The notes under the pieces were generated by a model that worked only from the letters and a program-made list of their open reading frames with translations, had not been told where the DNA came from and did not search any database. This document shows positions 1 through 11,387 of a stretch of 64,000 nt of DNA, piece by piece. This stretch comes from Anodontia alba (taxonomy: Eukaryota; Mollusca; Bivalvia; Lucinida; Lucinidae): contig OZ024825.1 of the NCBI GenBank assembly GCA_964016985.1, positions 42,795,668-42,859,667 of the forward strand, given 5' to 3'. Position 1 is the first letter of the stretch. Each line of letters begins with the position of its first letter. The position numbers and the translations under genes are program-made.

Positions 1-97
1 TCTCCACAAAAGAATGTTGCTAACCCGGCAGGGGTCGAACCAGCAACCTCCTGATTACCAGTCAGATGCTCATCCAACTGAGCCACCAAGGCTGGCA
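1..97 (-). mobile_element. tRNA-derived SINE (family A), tRNA-like head, cut by window edge
   Basis: Read on the minus strand this is a tRNA-like head with an A-box region (TGGCTCAGTTGG) and a B-box (GGTTCGACCC). The same head occurs in the full copies near 850, 15684, 32077 and 36039. The rest of the element would lie left of the window. The tRNA-like part joins SINE body in other copies, so this is not a tRNA gene. Confidence 0.85.
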
Positions 98-301
98 TCA
101 CGTCATCAAAAGCACCCTTTTGCATGCACTGTGTTGACTAGGTGAATTATTGTAGTCTGATCATGGTGAGGTTTTCTATTTGGCTCAACAGGTTAACATT
201 AATGTCATGTTAGAATATGATATGATATATACTGAGCATAACAAGTTCATGTAACACTTTAGAAAAAAATATAACCTTGAACGCTGAAGGTTTTTGACTG
301 A

Positions 302-430
302 GTTGAGGTTTTACGGCCCAGTCAATCCATTAGGGTCTTGTCCAGCTGGTCAGTTTACCTAGCCACACTTTTCCTGGGCAAGCTTAGTCCTCTAAGCAAT
401 TAACAAGTATTTGTGTACATTCTTTCACCT
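302..430 (-). mobile_element. SINE family A, 3' part only
   Basis: Carries the GAGGTTTTACGGCCCAGTCA block and the 'agtcctctaagc..ttaac' block that form the 3' half of family A (element on the minus strand). The tRNA-like head is absent and similarity fades after about 430. Confidence 0.75.
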
Positions 431-554
431 GAATGTTGGGTGTAGGCTTTTATGATATCGTATGAGTATTAGTAACAAATAGAAATAATACATGTACTTA
501 AGGAAAAAATATAACCTAACCCAGTGATTTTTTTCTACTGGTCCAGAGAAAGAA

Positions 555-1480
555 AAAATAAATGAAGTGGCCAGCTCCAGCACAACACGATATGCCATAC
601 ATGAAGAGATTCCAATTGTTTCCTTCTTGTGCTCTTCACCGACTGAGAGCTCAGTTGTTGTGAAAGGGAAAGTAGATTAAATTGCGCATGTATGATAATA
701 CTGAGCTACATTGCTGTATATAATCAATTGTGATACTTACGCACATGCAAGTTGAGCAAGTGTAAGCAATGTTGGTATGTCATTCATTATGTTAATAATA
801 AAGCAGCATCTGCATTTGGAAATGGCAATAAGGAAATTCTTTAACAATGTTTGTTTGTGTTGAGGTTTTACGGCCCAGTCAAGCCAACGGGGTCATGTCG
901 AGCATGGTCAGTTTACCTAACCACACTTTTACTGGGCAGGCTTAATTATTAGTCCTCTAAGCAGTTAACCAGTATTGTGCACATTCTTTTGCCAGAAACT
1001 GACAACTGCCCTTCTTGAATCAGCGGAAGAGAGAGAGAATGGTCGTAGAAAATAGTTCATGATCAAATCTCCACAAAAGAATGTTGCCAACCTCGGCGGG
1101 GGTTGAACTCGCAACCTCCTGATCACCAGTCGGATGCGCACCCAACTGAGCCACTGAGACCGGCTGTTAAACTCTGTAAATGCGGCCGAAAAAGACTCAG
1201 CAACCTCTGCAAATGCGGCCAAAAATGACTGTGGACTGATCTGCAATTTTCTGTTTCTTGAGCCCTGCCCAAGGCTTCTGGTTCCCAGCCATATTATGTC
1301 TAATAAGAAAGTGAAATTGGAAGTCACAGGTCACTGAGAAAGGTTATATTATACCTTTTCTGTTAAATCATAAATATAAACAATCTCACCATTAAGTTGG
1401 CAGAGCCTCATCAGGACTGTAGAGTTGAGGAAGCCAGTGATAGCCGACTCAAACACTATAAAAGAAGGTAAATTACTAAG
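555..1480. repeat. Segmental duplication, copy 1 (partner about 6140-7010)
   Basis: Blocks near 600-845 and 1165-1480 align with about 6170-6670 and 6715-7010: same order, same orientation, clear but imperfect identity. Copy 1 holds a SINE (850-1164) absent from copy 2; copy 2 holds a MITE (6274-6532) absent from copy 1. No coding potential seen. Confidence 0.8.
850..1164 (-). mobile_element. SINE family A, full length
   Basis: About 315 bp on the minus strand: tRNA-like head (1164 back to about 1085, A-box and B-box visible), body, and a 3' end resembling CCTCAACACAAACAAA. It sits inside the 555-1480 duplication where the partner at about 6680 has a short unrelated stretch instead, so insertion came with a small deletion or the partner has since changed. 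No clean target-site duplication seen. Confidence 0.85.
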
Positions 1481-1629
1481 GCAGATAAAGTATAAACAGA
1501 TAAGTATAAACAGATTGCAAAGAAGCATAATTAAGACATAAATCATCATCACATCTGGCCTCATCATAATCTACATCATCATCTGCATCAACATTACCAA
1601 TGTTATTTGGTATAGTAATTCCATTATTC

Positions 1630-1634
1630 ATCAT

Positions 1635-1668
<34 letters not shown>
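1630..1668. repeat. (ATC)n microsatellite
   Basis: Run of about a dozen ATC units. Its complement reads as poly-Asp in one frame, which is an artefact of the repeat. Confidence 0.95.
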
Positions 1669-2728
1669 GTAACCATTCAATAATTAAAACCACTTATACA
1701 ATTATTATACATAATCAAAAAGTATATGATTCATAAACAGTATTGTCAACCATAAACATTACCATCTCACTGAATGTCATCTACATTAGGTTAGCATAGC
1801 TATCATCATCATGATCCTTGCAAAGGACTGAAGACATTCAACAAGTTCAGCAGTAGCATCACAATCATCAATAAATCTCAATCATAATGGCAGTCATTGT
1901 CATCAATATCAGTGTTAATGTGCAGTCAGGCAGGTCAAAGACGCAGGCAAAACTGATGAATATAAAAGTAATAATAATAAGCTTTGCATCCAGAATCTCT
2001 TCCCTGATCATGGTGGCCACCGGCTATAACCCCTACGATACACACCAAACAATCCTTGCGGGCATTAGATCTCCGGACCCTCGTCATGAATGGTAGAGTT
2101 GAGAAAGGAAATGCTAAGCAGAAAGGTAAGCTGTAAGAAAAGAAGCAAAATTAAGGCATATAAAATACAAAAAGAAAAGAAGCATAAGAAAGATACCATC
2201 ATCATCATCATTTACATATCTATCATCATCATCAATCTCTGTAACATTACAATAAATCAAAAACACTGATGACTTAAAACATCAACACCATCATCATCAC
2301 TTCTAGATCATCATTATCATCACTTACAGTGCCATTATTATCATAATCAAGTACATGTAACACTTTAGGAAAAAAATATAACCTTGTCTGGCGGCCTGAG
2401 GCTTCTGGTGCCCAGCTACATTCTGTCAAATAGAGAGATGAAACCAAACAAGGTTATATTTATACCTATACTGTCAAATCATAAATATAAGCAATCTCAC
2501 CATTAGGTTGGCAGAGCTGCATCACAACTGTAGAACTGAGGAAGCCAATGATAGCTGAAAGAAATGCCACAAAAGACGGTAAATAACTGAGGCACATATA
2601 CATTAAAAAAGATGGCAAAGAAGCATAATTAAAGCACATAAATCATCATCATCATCAATATCATAATCAGCACCAACACTATGATTGTAATCAGGTGTCG
2701 TGTAATTCCATAATTCACCACCACCACA

Positions 2729-2732
2729 TCAC

Positions 2733-2767
<35 letters not shown>
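2729..2767. repeat. (ATC)n microsatellite, second tandem copy
   Basis: Counterpart of the run at 1630 in the next duplicated block, preceded by a short CAC-rich stretch. Looser ATC-rich tracts lie at about 2195-2340 and 3000-3095. Confidence 0.95.
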
Positions 2768-3507
2768 GTAAACATACAATAATTATAACCACTTAGTATA
2801 TAATTTATAATCAAAAAGTATTTGATTTATCAACAATACTGACAAACCATAAACACAACCAATCCCACTGACCTCTGTCAAGTAACATAATCCTTACAAA
2901 ATCACTTTCAAATACATTCAATACATATAATCGATAATTAAATGTATCTTGAACACTTTTGTCAAACCATAAAACATTACAATCTCATCTATTGAAATCT
3001 ACACATCATCATCATTATCATCAAAAGAGTCATCATCATCAACAAAAAATTCTATGCAATCATCATCATCAATGATTATCATCATCGTCAACATCCGTTT
3101 TGATGTGCAGTCAGAGAGATTAAAGACAGTCTTTGTTGACAAAACTATTGAATATAAAGAAGTGATCATGTAGCTTTGCATTCAAATCTCTTCCCTGATC
3201 ATAGTGGCCACCGGCTATAACCCCTACGATACACACCAAACAATCCTTGCGGGCATTTAATCTCCGGACCCTCGTCATGAATGGTAGAGTTGAGAAAACC
3301 AATGCTAGCTGTAAGGTAAGCTGTTGGTAAAGAAGCACAATTAGGCATATAAATAATAAATACTGGAAGAGAAGTGCAATTAAGTCATATAAATAACAAA
3401 TGCTGGAAAAGAAGCACGATTAAGGCAAATAAATTACAAGAACATATGTGAATTCATACAATTACAAACAATGACAAAGCATGATTAAAGTAAAGACTAC
3501 ATATTCC

Positions 3508-3845
3508 TCAAAAATAGACATTTATTTTCCTAGAAAATTTCAAAAAATATTAATACAATCATAAAATGTGGCACCTGACAGCCTGTAAAATTTCATTTAG
3601 TCGTCTTGTTTTTAAACTGGACAAAAAATGAAATGATTTTTTTATCGTATCTTTGAATTAATGTACCCAACATTAATACAGAGATACCGTAAAAAATCAT
3701 TTCATTTTTGATCTAGTTCAAAAACGTTGAGACTGACTGAACTTTTAAGGCTGTCAAATGCCATATTTTATGATCCTATTCATACCATATATCAATTTAT
3801 TAAACTTTCTTGGATAAAAAAATGTCTAGTTTTTGAGGAACATTG
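3508..3845. mobile_element. Foldback element, about 338 bp long palindrome
   Basis: The left arm starting ATATTCCTCAAAAATAGACA pairs with the right arm ending near 3845, and the inner arms (about 3549-3665 and 3672-3775) pair around a short centre. Arms are about 165 bp and imperfect. No ORF. It looks like a non-autonomous foldback/MITE insertion. A poly(A) run follows at 3876-3907. Confidence 0.75.
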
Positions 3846-3874
3846 AGCCTTCAAAGCAATGAATTAAACAACAA

Positions 3875-3909
<35 letters not shown>

Positions 3910-3924
3910 ATGCAAATAGCACTC

Positions 3925-4100
3925 TGGAAAAAAATTCAGCAGATGACATTTTGAAATGTTTTTCTTATTTTTCCAGTAAATAGGTTTGACATTTTAAGCA
4001 AAGTGTCCCCCTAGGAGACAATTTGAATCAAATGGTGATGCCTTTTTTTCTGGGAATATTAGGTAAAATATCAATTTGTTATCTGCTAAATTTACTCATA
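3925..4100. mobile_element. Palindromic repeat family P (diverged copy)
   Basis: Contains the family landmarks: TTCAGCAGATGACATTTTGAA on the left, a central TCCCCCTAGGAGACAATTTG, and a right arm ending near CAATTTGTTATCTGC. The best copy is at 48520-48692, where the centre is GTCTCCTAAGGAGAC. Confidence 0.65.
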
Positions 4101-4386
4101 GAGTGATAATGATAATACAAAATATGATAATAAAACTTAATCGAAAATGTGAATCGCTGACATGAATCGCAAGTATGAATCGCAATCGCCAATGTGAACT
4201 GCCGACATTTATCGCAAACGTATAGAGAGCGTCCCGAACTGACTCGCTGTACGGAGTTGAAATCGCAAACGGCACACAAGAACACACAATTTCATATACA
4301 GTCACACTCAGCAAAATTTCATGCATACACACTGAGTTGAGCCATGCCAAGAGAAAATTTTGCCTTCATGGCATGTGCAGAGAGCA

Positions 4387-4625
4387 GGGCCCAGTTGTTC
4401 AAAGCTAACAATATCGTTAGTTAACGATTCATTAAAATTTACATCGAGTGATACGCAAATATGCTGAATTTTTTTGCTGAAAAAATGGGAGTAGCTTTTG
4501 CAAAAGCTACTCACATTTTTTCAGCAAAAAATATCAGAATATTGTATATTGAATCCGTTAAAACAGTTAACGAAATGACCCTTAACGAGCTTGTTAAGTT
4601 AACGACACTTCAAACAACTGGGCCC
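4387..4625. mobile_element. MITE with GGGCCCAGTTGTTC terminal inverted repeats
   Basis: Starts GGGCCCAGTTGTTCAAA and ends with the complement. Its middle (about 4473-4531) is a nearly perfect hairpin centred on GAGTAGCTTTTGCAAAAGCTA, so the whole 239 bp can fold back. A second, shorter member is at 7053-7250. No coding capacity. Confidence 0.8.
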
Positions 4626-4884
4626 TGAATGCAGTCTAATCTTGGCATTCACTGTCTGCTGCCAGAAATATTGGATACTATAGAATGTATCAATGGAGAG
4701 CAAAGACCCAAAGAAGACTGAATACGTGCATTTTGCACATGCTTGAAAACACTATTTTTCACTTGATGTGGCCCAACTTTATATTATGATCTACTACTAA
4801 GCATCTATTCCTGTACAATCTAACAAAGTATCAATCTAATATAATCTAACCTATTTAATCTCAAACCTAATCAAGTCAACAGTA

Positions 4885-5640
4885 TTGCAGTCATGTAATG
4901 TCAAGATATCGCCTCTGCATCCTTGGGACTTTTACCCGACCTGGTCAAATGACAAATGTCCTGCATTAAGTTACTGGCAGCTCTGCCACAGAGGCACAAG
5001 GCAGCCCATCTATTTCGCCGGCCCCGATGGGCAGGGGCATGGTACTGAGTCAAGTTATAACCAGTGAACAGTATATGTATTTCAGTCATGTCAATGTATC
5101 GCCTCTGAATATGTGGAACTTTTACCCGATGTGTTCAAATGACAAACTCAAGTTCTGCATTAAGTTACTGGCAGCTCTGCCACAGAGGCACAGGGCAGCC
5201 CATCTATTTCACCGGCCCTGATGGGCAGGGGCATGGTACGGAGTTGTTATAACCAGTGAACAGTATATGTATTTCAGTCATGTCGAAATATTGCCTCTGA
5301 ATCTGTGGCACTTTTACCCGACCTGTTCAAATGACAAAAGTTCTGCATTAAGTTACTGGCAGCTCTGCCACAGAGGCACCAGGTAGCCCACCTATTTTGC
5401 CTGCCCGATAGGCGGGGGCATAGTACTTAGTCAAGTAATAAAGTACCAGTGAACAGTTTATGTTTTTCAGTCATGTCGTCATGTCAAGATATCGCCTCTG
5501 AATCTGTGGGACTTTTACCCAACCTGAGCCAATGACTTACTCAAGTCCTGCATTAAGTTACTAGCAGCTCTGCCACAGAGGCATAAGGCAGCCCATCAAC
5601 TTCTTGGGCCCCGATGGGTGGGGGCATAATACCTAGTCTG
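4885..5640. repeat. Four-unit tandem array, unit about 185-190 bp
   Basis: Units share ATCGCCTCTG, GACTTTTACCCGACCTG, AAGTTACTGGCAGCTCTGCC and 'cccgatgggcaggggcat'. Starts are near 4885, 5078, 5270 and 5460. Short ORFs on either strand follow from the repeat and shift frame between units. One diverged unit lies apart at about 54250-54430. Confidence 0.85.
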
Positions 5641-5910
5641 ATAAAGTCTAACAACTCAGAAAACAACTTCATGGCTTATGTCAGTACAGAAACATGTGTA
5701 TTTGCTAGAACTGCCATACTATTTAAAGGCAATTTTAATGAGTACTCACAACAGGTTTTCATAAACGCAAGTTCTGCTGGATTACATGGCTTGAACTTGT
5801 AATTGTGGCACTCCTTGGACGTTTTGCCTAACTTTTGAAACTATGCTTAGTCATAATTTACGACTAAGACATTTCACCCAGATAGGATGCTAGGTGTCCA
5901 GCTTTTTTAG

Positions 5911-6119
5911 TTAACCCTTGTCCTGCTAAACCCGGATATACCCTGCCTTTGCAAACAGTGTAGATCCAGATCAGTTGGCTTCTGAAGAAGCCAACTGATC
6001 TGGATCTGCACTGTTTGCCATTAAGTATGTGAATTTATAGCAACAATCCAGATCAAGTGATCTGATTGGCTAAAAATTTGAAGTAGGCGTGGCAATTTAT
6101 TCAGCAGGACAAGGGTTAA
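5911..6119. mobile_element. MITE with TTAACCCTTGTCCTGCT terminal inverted repeats
   Basis: Starts TTAACCCTTGTCCTGCT and ends AGCAGGACAAGGGTTAA. An off-centre hairpin (about 5950-6005) pairs GATCCAGATCAGTTGGCTTC with its complement. Related fragments with the 'gatctggatct..actgtttgcc' block lie at about 8600-8700, 13600-13767, 14333-14372, 48900-48960 and 50600-50665. Confidence 0.8.
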
Positions 6120-6139
6120 GGATGATCACCGAGATAAAA

Positions 6140-7010
6140 AATAGTCCCAGTGCAACACCAGACAGCCACTACATGAAGAGATTCCGGTTGTTTCCTTTGT
6201 GTGCTCTTCATTGACTGAGTGCTCAGTTGTTGTGAAAGTGATAGCAGATTTAATTGCACATGTCTGATGATATCATTATGAAAACATACCTATTCAAATA
6301 TATTTAAAATTTTACCACCAAAAAATGAAAATTTTCAGATGAAAAATTCTGGTATTTTTCATATTTCTGCTCAAACATAAATTGTGGGTACCAAGGCGGT
6401 TCTAACGAGTACCCACAATATATGTTCTGGGCAGAAATAAGAAAAATAATGTATACCCCTGTAAACCCCAGTTTTACTACATAAAAGTGGGGTTTAAGGG
6501 GGTAAAAATTATATAGGCTCATTTTTGTGATGTTGGGCTACATTGCTGTATATAATCAATTGTGATACTTATGCACATGCAAGCTGAGCAAGTGTAAGCA
6601 TTGTTGGTATGTCATTCATTATGTTAATAATAAGGCAGCATCTGCATCTGGAAATGACAATAAAGAAAATTCTTTAACAATGGTTATGGAAAATAATGAC
6701 ATCACCACTTGTTAAACCCTGTAAATGCGGCCGAAAATGATTCAGCAAACTCCGCAAATGTGGCCAAAAATGACTGGACTGATCAGCAATTTTCAGTTTT
6801 TTGAGCCCTGCCCAAGGCTTCAGGTTCCCAGCCATATTATGTCTAAAAGTAAAACCGGAAGTAACAGGCCATTGAGGAAGGTTATATTAATTTTATACCT
6901 TTTTTGTTTAATCATAAATATAAACGATCTCATTATTAAGTTGGCAGAGCCTCATCAGGACTGTAGAGTTGAGGAAGCCAATGACAGTAATGATAGCATG
7001 TCGACAATAT
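6140..7010. repeat. Segmental duplication, copy 2 (partner about 555-1480)
   Basis: Same order of blocks as copy 1, interrupted by the MITE at 6274-6532. The last block (about 6885-6985) is a third copy of the sequence at 1340-1445 and 2450-2560. Confidence 0.8.
6274..6532. mobile_element. Hairpin-core MITE, subfamily a (CATCACGAAAAC ends)
   Basis: Left end CATTATGAAAACATACCTAT pairs with right end ATAGG..ATTTTTGTGATG. The core hairpin (6380-6430) has lost most of its left arm. The other subfamily-a copies, at 44369-44645 and 46830-47107, have both arms. Copy 1 of the segmental duplication (about 690) shows the site without the element. Confidence 0.8.
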
Positions 7011-7052
7011 AAAAGTACCTGACGTGTGTGCAATGAATATCATCAATCTTCT

Positions 7053-7250
7053 GGGCCCAGTTGTTCAAAACTAATGATGTTGTTAGTTAAAGTATCGTTA
7101 AAACTTTGATCATTAAATATGGCTTATATGTTAATATTTTTGCTGAAAAAATGTGACTAGCTTTTGCATTTGCTAGAACTTACTAGAACACTTAACATTT
7201 TGACCTCTAATGAGCTCGTTAAGCTAACAATGCTTTGAACAACTGGGCCC
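7053..7250. mobile_element. MITE with GGGCCCAGTTGTTC terminal inverted repeats, second copy
   Basis: Begins GGGCCCAGTTGTTCAAAACT and ends TTTGAACAACTGGGCCC; same family as 4387-4625 but about 40 bp shorter, with much of the central hairpin's right arm missing. Confidence 0.8.
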
Positions 7251-7376
7251 AGATTGTTTGTAGGCCTATCTGGCAGCTTACTGAGGGGAAGCATATTGTC
7301 AACCTGGAAATAACCAAAGTTCAGTACAGAGGAAAACCAACCAACAGAGAAGTAAGAAGAAATACCTTACAGATGG

Positions 7377-8405
7377 TGTGACTAGCAATGGTGCGACCAA
7401 GATGTCGGCGGAATCCAAGATGGTGGCGCCCATGCCACCTAAGATGGATGACTCCCTCAACACAGCAAGATGTGCTTCGCCATCTACGTCCATGGAGTCA
7501 ATGAGGACAATACCACAGTGACCTAGCACCCCCATTACAGCCTTGGAGACACTGTCGACCCTCCCCTGGAAGGGGAATGGAAGAAGGTGGTGTCAAGAAG
7601 AAAGAAGAAGACCTACCGGAAGCCAGCACTAGCATCTACTCTGAAAGAAAAACCACAATGGAAGAGGACTCCCTCTCCACCCAAGAAGGTGCAGCGTCTG
7701 CTGTCCCCACTACAACAGGAGAGGTGCAGGAAGGAGATGACCCCAGCCTGAGCTGCAGCTGAATTTCCACTTCATGAAAAGTTTGAATTACATGAAGTGG
7801 CCACAGATGCCCTACCAAACAGAACACAATTTATCATTGTCAAAGCCAATAGACTGCCAAGGGAGGAAGAAGAATTTAACATCGACCTACCGACTTTCTT
7901 TATCCACTTCCTTGATGATGACCCAAGACCCAGATGGTTCTTCGGGAAAGGACCTAACTCTAAATCCTACTACAATGACTCATACCAAGACATCGAGAGG
8001 CTCTACAAGAATGCTTCGCCATGTGGGAATGCTATATTGGTTTGACGTCTTGGATTGATCCAGCAAGGGAACAGACCCAACAGCTCCGGAGATATAGAAG
8101 ATCACTCCTGCCTGCCCTTGATGCTGCAACCTTATAGCCCTTTTTAGGGCCGACGGCATGACCTGAGTAAATGTGAGATTACATTGGCCAATAGTAATAC
8201 ACACATTTTGGAGCTCTTTTCTTATGACCAAACATTCTAAATTCTTAAACTTACAGACCTTGACCTTTATGCATATGGTCCGATTAGGCGAGGTAGTCCA
8301 CAGATGAATTATGCGTGGACACCGTTTCAAGCCAAGGTCAAGGGTAAACTAATCCAGATCGATCTCTCTGGCGTTGCCCCTATGTGCCTCTGGTGCCCGA
8401 CAACA
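7377..8405 (+). pseudogene. Decayed coding region, unidentified
   Basis: I do not recognise the family. On the plus strand successive frames read like protein rather than shadow: a Ser/Pro/Met-rich part (about 7377-7520, ending at TGA), a Lys/Arg-rich part (about 7536-7745, ending at TGA), then in the same frame an acidic part ending NASPCGNAILV at 8045. Near 8041 the plausible frame changes and runs on with DPAREQTQQLRRYRR (about 8057-8101). A last open piece, about 8243-8407, contains AYGPIRRGSPQMNYAWTPF. At least two in-frame stops and two frame changes are visible and no intron is needed, so this is either a processed pseudogene or the remnant of a transposon ORF. A minus-strand ORF over 7299-7535 has acceptor- and donor-like flanks and is the main alternative for the left part. 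Confidence 0.4.
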
Positions 8406-8589
8406 TTACAAATCTGAATAGATAGATAGAGGAGAAAAAAATTAATTTAACCCTTGAAAAGCTAATCACAGCTATACTAGCAGAGAATATTTTGATTATT
8501 TTATGTATTTTTTGAGAAATAAGGCTAGACATTTTGTAAGGAAGGCCAGTAGAAATGTGTATTTTGAATGAGTGCCCTACTAACTCCAA

Positions 8590-8935
8590 ATATTTAGACA
8601 GACAGGCTCCAGCAAACAGTGTGGACCAATGAAACTGCTTCTAAAGGAGCAGTTTGCTTAGTCTACACTATTTGCCATTCCATCACAAAATTTCAGAGTG
8701 TGATCACCTGGTAGTCAAATTTTGGAATAATTCTGCTAAGGAATTAACACTTACCATGCTGTGGGGAAAATTCAGCAGATGACAAACTGATGACATTTTT
8801 CTTATTTTTCCTAGAAAATAGGAGACAATTAGCATAACGTGTCAAATCCTACTTTCTAGGAAAAATAAGAAAAATATTTGGAAATGTTGTCTGCTGAAAT
8901 ATTTATCCAACATGCAAAGTGTTAAGCTGTCTGTA
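8590..8935. mobile_element. Two palindromic fragments
   Basis: About 8605-8690 is a hairpin of the 'aacagtgt..ccaatg..actgtttgcc' type related to 5911-6119. About 8760-8935 is a family P palindrome: TTCAGCAGATGACA on the left, TGTTGTCTGCTGAAA on the right. Confidence 0.65.
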
Positions 8936-9594
8936 TTTAGGGTAAATATGGTTGGTGCTGTAATTTACTGGACATGCAGACTGTGTGGTTTCACACATAA
9001 ACGGAACATAATAAACTACTAAACACTCTACTGGACTTCTACAAACAAATGATGAGCTGGAGCGGTAGAAGGTGCTCAGACTTCACTTGGACACTGATCT
9101 CCGACCATTTCCTTTCCACCTCTACAAGGATATACTGTGAAATCATGTGTTTTCAAGGAAATGTACTTTCCTTTCTGTCAGAAGTAACCATTTATGACAA
9201 AATCAATTAATGATTTTCTTGTTTAAGTTGATAATTTTTCATGTTCTTAAAATTGGATTATCTCAATGTATATTTTTGCTTTCAAAATTAATTTTTACTT
9301 TATTGGACAAATCAGCTAACAAAAAATTACATGTACTTTTCACACATTTCATACAAAATGAAGTTTGACATTTCACTCAAACTGTCTCTTCTGGATATTT
9401 TTTATGAAAACAAAATCAGGAAAGTATTGATAAGTTGTCAGCTGTTATAGGTTAAAGCAGGAAGTATAAAAAGTCATAATCTGTTTAGTTTAATCCTTCT
9501 GCTGCAAACCTAAGAACTATTTGAACTGCCTATAATTCAGAAAGCACAGACTTGTTAAAAAGTTTTGGGAATTTTTTCTTAATTCTCTATAAAA
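8936..9594. other. No feature recognised
   Basis: AT-rich sequence without a convincing ORF, tandem repeat or terminal repeat. About 9120-9160 and 9330-9430 resemble diverged arms of family P, too weakly to call. Confidence 0.5.
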
Positions 9595-9702
9595 CATGTA
9601 TTGTGGGTACTCATTAGAAGTGCCTCAATGAGGAGGAGAAAACATGTTGTGGAAGAAAACATGTTAGATGTGCTTCTAATGAGTACCCAAAACATATGTT
9701 TT
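9595..9702. mobile_element. Solo hairpin core (GTGGGTACTCATTAGAA)
   Basis: Left arm ACATGTATTGTGGGTACTCA and right arm complementary to it; the loop holds an extra direct repeat (AACATGTT..AACATGTT). No family-specific TIR recognised outside. Same core as 28507-28588, 32445-32525, 44478-44552, 46488-46570, 46935-47015, 55765-55850 and 59452-59535. Confidence 0.75.
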
Positions 9703-9859
9703 TTATCAATAAATGAAGAACATTATCGAAGATTTATGTATCTTAAATACCCCTCTTTAACAAGTTTGCTGCAGATAGTAACAAAACATTGTTCAACTAA
9801 GGCAACTTCTAATGTAGGTCTAAGGTCAGGACACTTTTAGGTGAAAACAGATAAGGTTA

Positions 9860-10515
9860 TTAGCTTACTGGGTGAAAATTTCAACAGACAACATTTTGAA
9901 ATATTTTCTTATTTTCCTCAGAAAGTAGACTTCAACATTTCATGCAAACTGTCACTTTCAGAGACAACTGGCATGAGAAAAACCTTATCAATTTTATTTT
10001 GCATAAATGTAAAAGTCTATTTTCTTGGTAAAGAGAGAAAAATATTATCAATTTAAATATACTGAATCTGCCCAGAGCGCAGTAAAGGTTTGTTAAATTC
10101 TCTCACCTCAGTAAGCTACATGGAAATGCCACTTCAAATACAGTCCACAACTGCCCCTTAAAGCATGAGTGATAACAGCTGCAGTCACCATTCTGAAGTA
10201 TTTATATTTTAATTGTTCAGAGAAAATAAGATCCATATTTCATGTGAATTGTCTGCTAGAGGATCCACATCAAATATCTAGACTTTTTTCTCTGAAAAAA
10301 AAAAAAAAAAAAAAGAAAAAAATGGTGGGTCGCCAATTTTAACCTTTAAAGCACTAATCACAATTGTTAACTGCAGCAGCCAGTTAACATTTTGAAACAA
10401 TTTTTTTTTATTTTTCAAAGCAAGTAAGTCTCGAGATTTCCTGTGAATCAAACAGCAAGAAGATGATTCACATGAAACACCAAGACTTATTTTCTCTGAA
10501 AAATCTAAAAAAAAA
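9860..10515. mobile_element. Cluster of family P palindromes
   Basis: About 9865-10070 has the family layout (TTCAACAGACAACATTTTGA, TTTCATGCAAACTGTC, right arm ending in TCAATTT). About 10215-10300 and 10395-10510 are shorter palindromes with TTTCATGTGAATTGTCTGCT-type centres and poly(A) interruptions. Nothing coding. Confidence 0.6.
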
Positions 10516-11010
10516 AAAAAAACTGGAATGTTGACTGCTTCAAATTTTGCTTGGTGCTTTAAGGGTAAAACTGAGTTATGATTATCAGGAAGCTGATGAG
10601 TAATGACAATATCAGTCTTAGAACTTCTGATGTAGCAATAAATTATATTTTCTTTTTTAAAATATCATGTACAAAAAATGTACAAAAATAACAACTTCTT
10701 CCAAACAAAAGAAAACCAAAAACATAACTGTCAACTGGGAATAATTGATAAATTCAAAATCCACAAAACAAGCTTACATGTAAGTACTGTGCTTGTTTTC
10801 AATGTGCTTCAGAAGTTATGACTCTCCGAATATAGAACTGTAATATCGATTGGACTTTTCAAAAGCAATAATATTATTTTTGTTTTCAGAAATTCATATT
10901 TAGAGGTGAGAAAACAACTGACATCCATATTTCTGCCTGTAATTAATTTTTTTGAAAAATACATGCATTTGCCTTTTATGGCAGTTATTTATATCAGAAT
11001 GTGTTGGAAG
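10516..11010. other. No feature recognised
   Basis: AT-rich, no ORF or repeat that I can support. Confidence 0.5.
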
Positions 11011-11019
11011 CAACTGAAT

Positions 11020-11365
11020 GTCATATTTTAGTTTGGTGGAAGCAGAGTAATTTCATATTTTTCTTTGATGGAGGCAGAATAATTTCAATTGTTTTGTTTA
11101 GTGGAAGCAGAATTATCTCACATTTTTTGTATGGTGGAAGCAGAATAATTTCACATTTTTTGTTTGGAAGATGTAGAAAAAAAATCATATATTTTTTTGT
11201 TTGGTAGAAGTAGACTAATTCCACAGTTTTTGTTTGGTGGAAGCAGAAAAATTACTCTCACATTTTTGGTATGGTGGAAGCAGAATAATCTTGTTTTTTT
11301 GTATGGTGGAGGCAGAATACTTTCACATTTTTTGTTTGGTGGAATCAGAAAAAAGTAGATTTTTT
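11020..11365. repeat. Minisatellite, unit about 36-40 bp
   Basis: About nine degenerate units of GGTGGAAGCAGAATAATTTC followed by a T-rich spacer (CACATTTTTTGTTT). ORFs on both strands here are repeat artefacts. A T-run/A-run junction follows at about 11359-11390. Confidence 0.85.
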
Positions 11366-11387
11366 TTTTTGAAAAAAAAAAAAAAAA

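Larger units (their letters stand above)
1335..3340. repeat. Degenerate tandem duplication of about 1.1 kb
   Basis: The block at 1340-1445 recurs at 2450-2560 and again in the segmental copy at about 6885-6985. The block at 1999-2102 (ending in ATGAATGGTAGAGTTGAG) recurs at about 3192-3298. The space between is rich in ATC/TCA trinucleotides. No gene is supported. Confidence 0.75.

Noticed and set aside
35..97. tRNA gene (also at the heads near 1090-1164, 15905-15984, 32310-32385 and 36262-36335)
   Set aside because: A- and B-box are present, but each head continues into a conserved SINE body, on one orientation, with target duplications.
1476..2814. Small minus-strand ORFs with poly-Asp tracts
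   Set aside because: The Asp runs are the (ATC)n microsatellite read in one frame; flanks have no coding character.
7299..7535. Minus-strand exon with acceptor-like pyrimidine tract and GTAAGG donor
   Set aside because: Kept only as an alternative: plus-strand frames over the same bases continue into a longer coding-like stretch, and no second minus-strand exon is visible.
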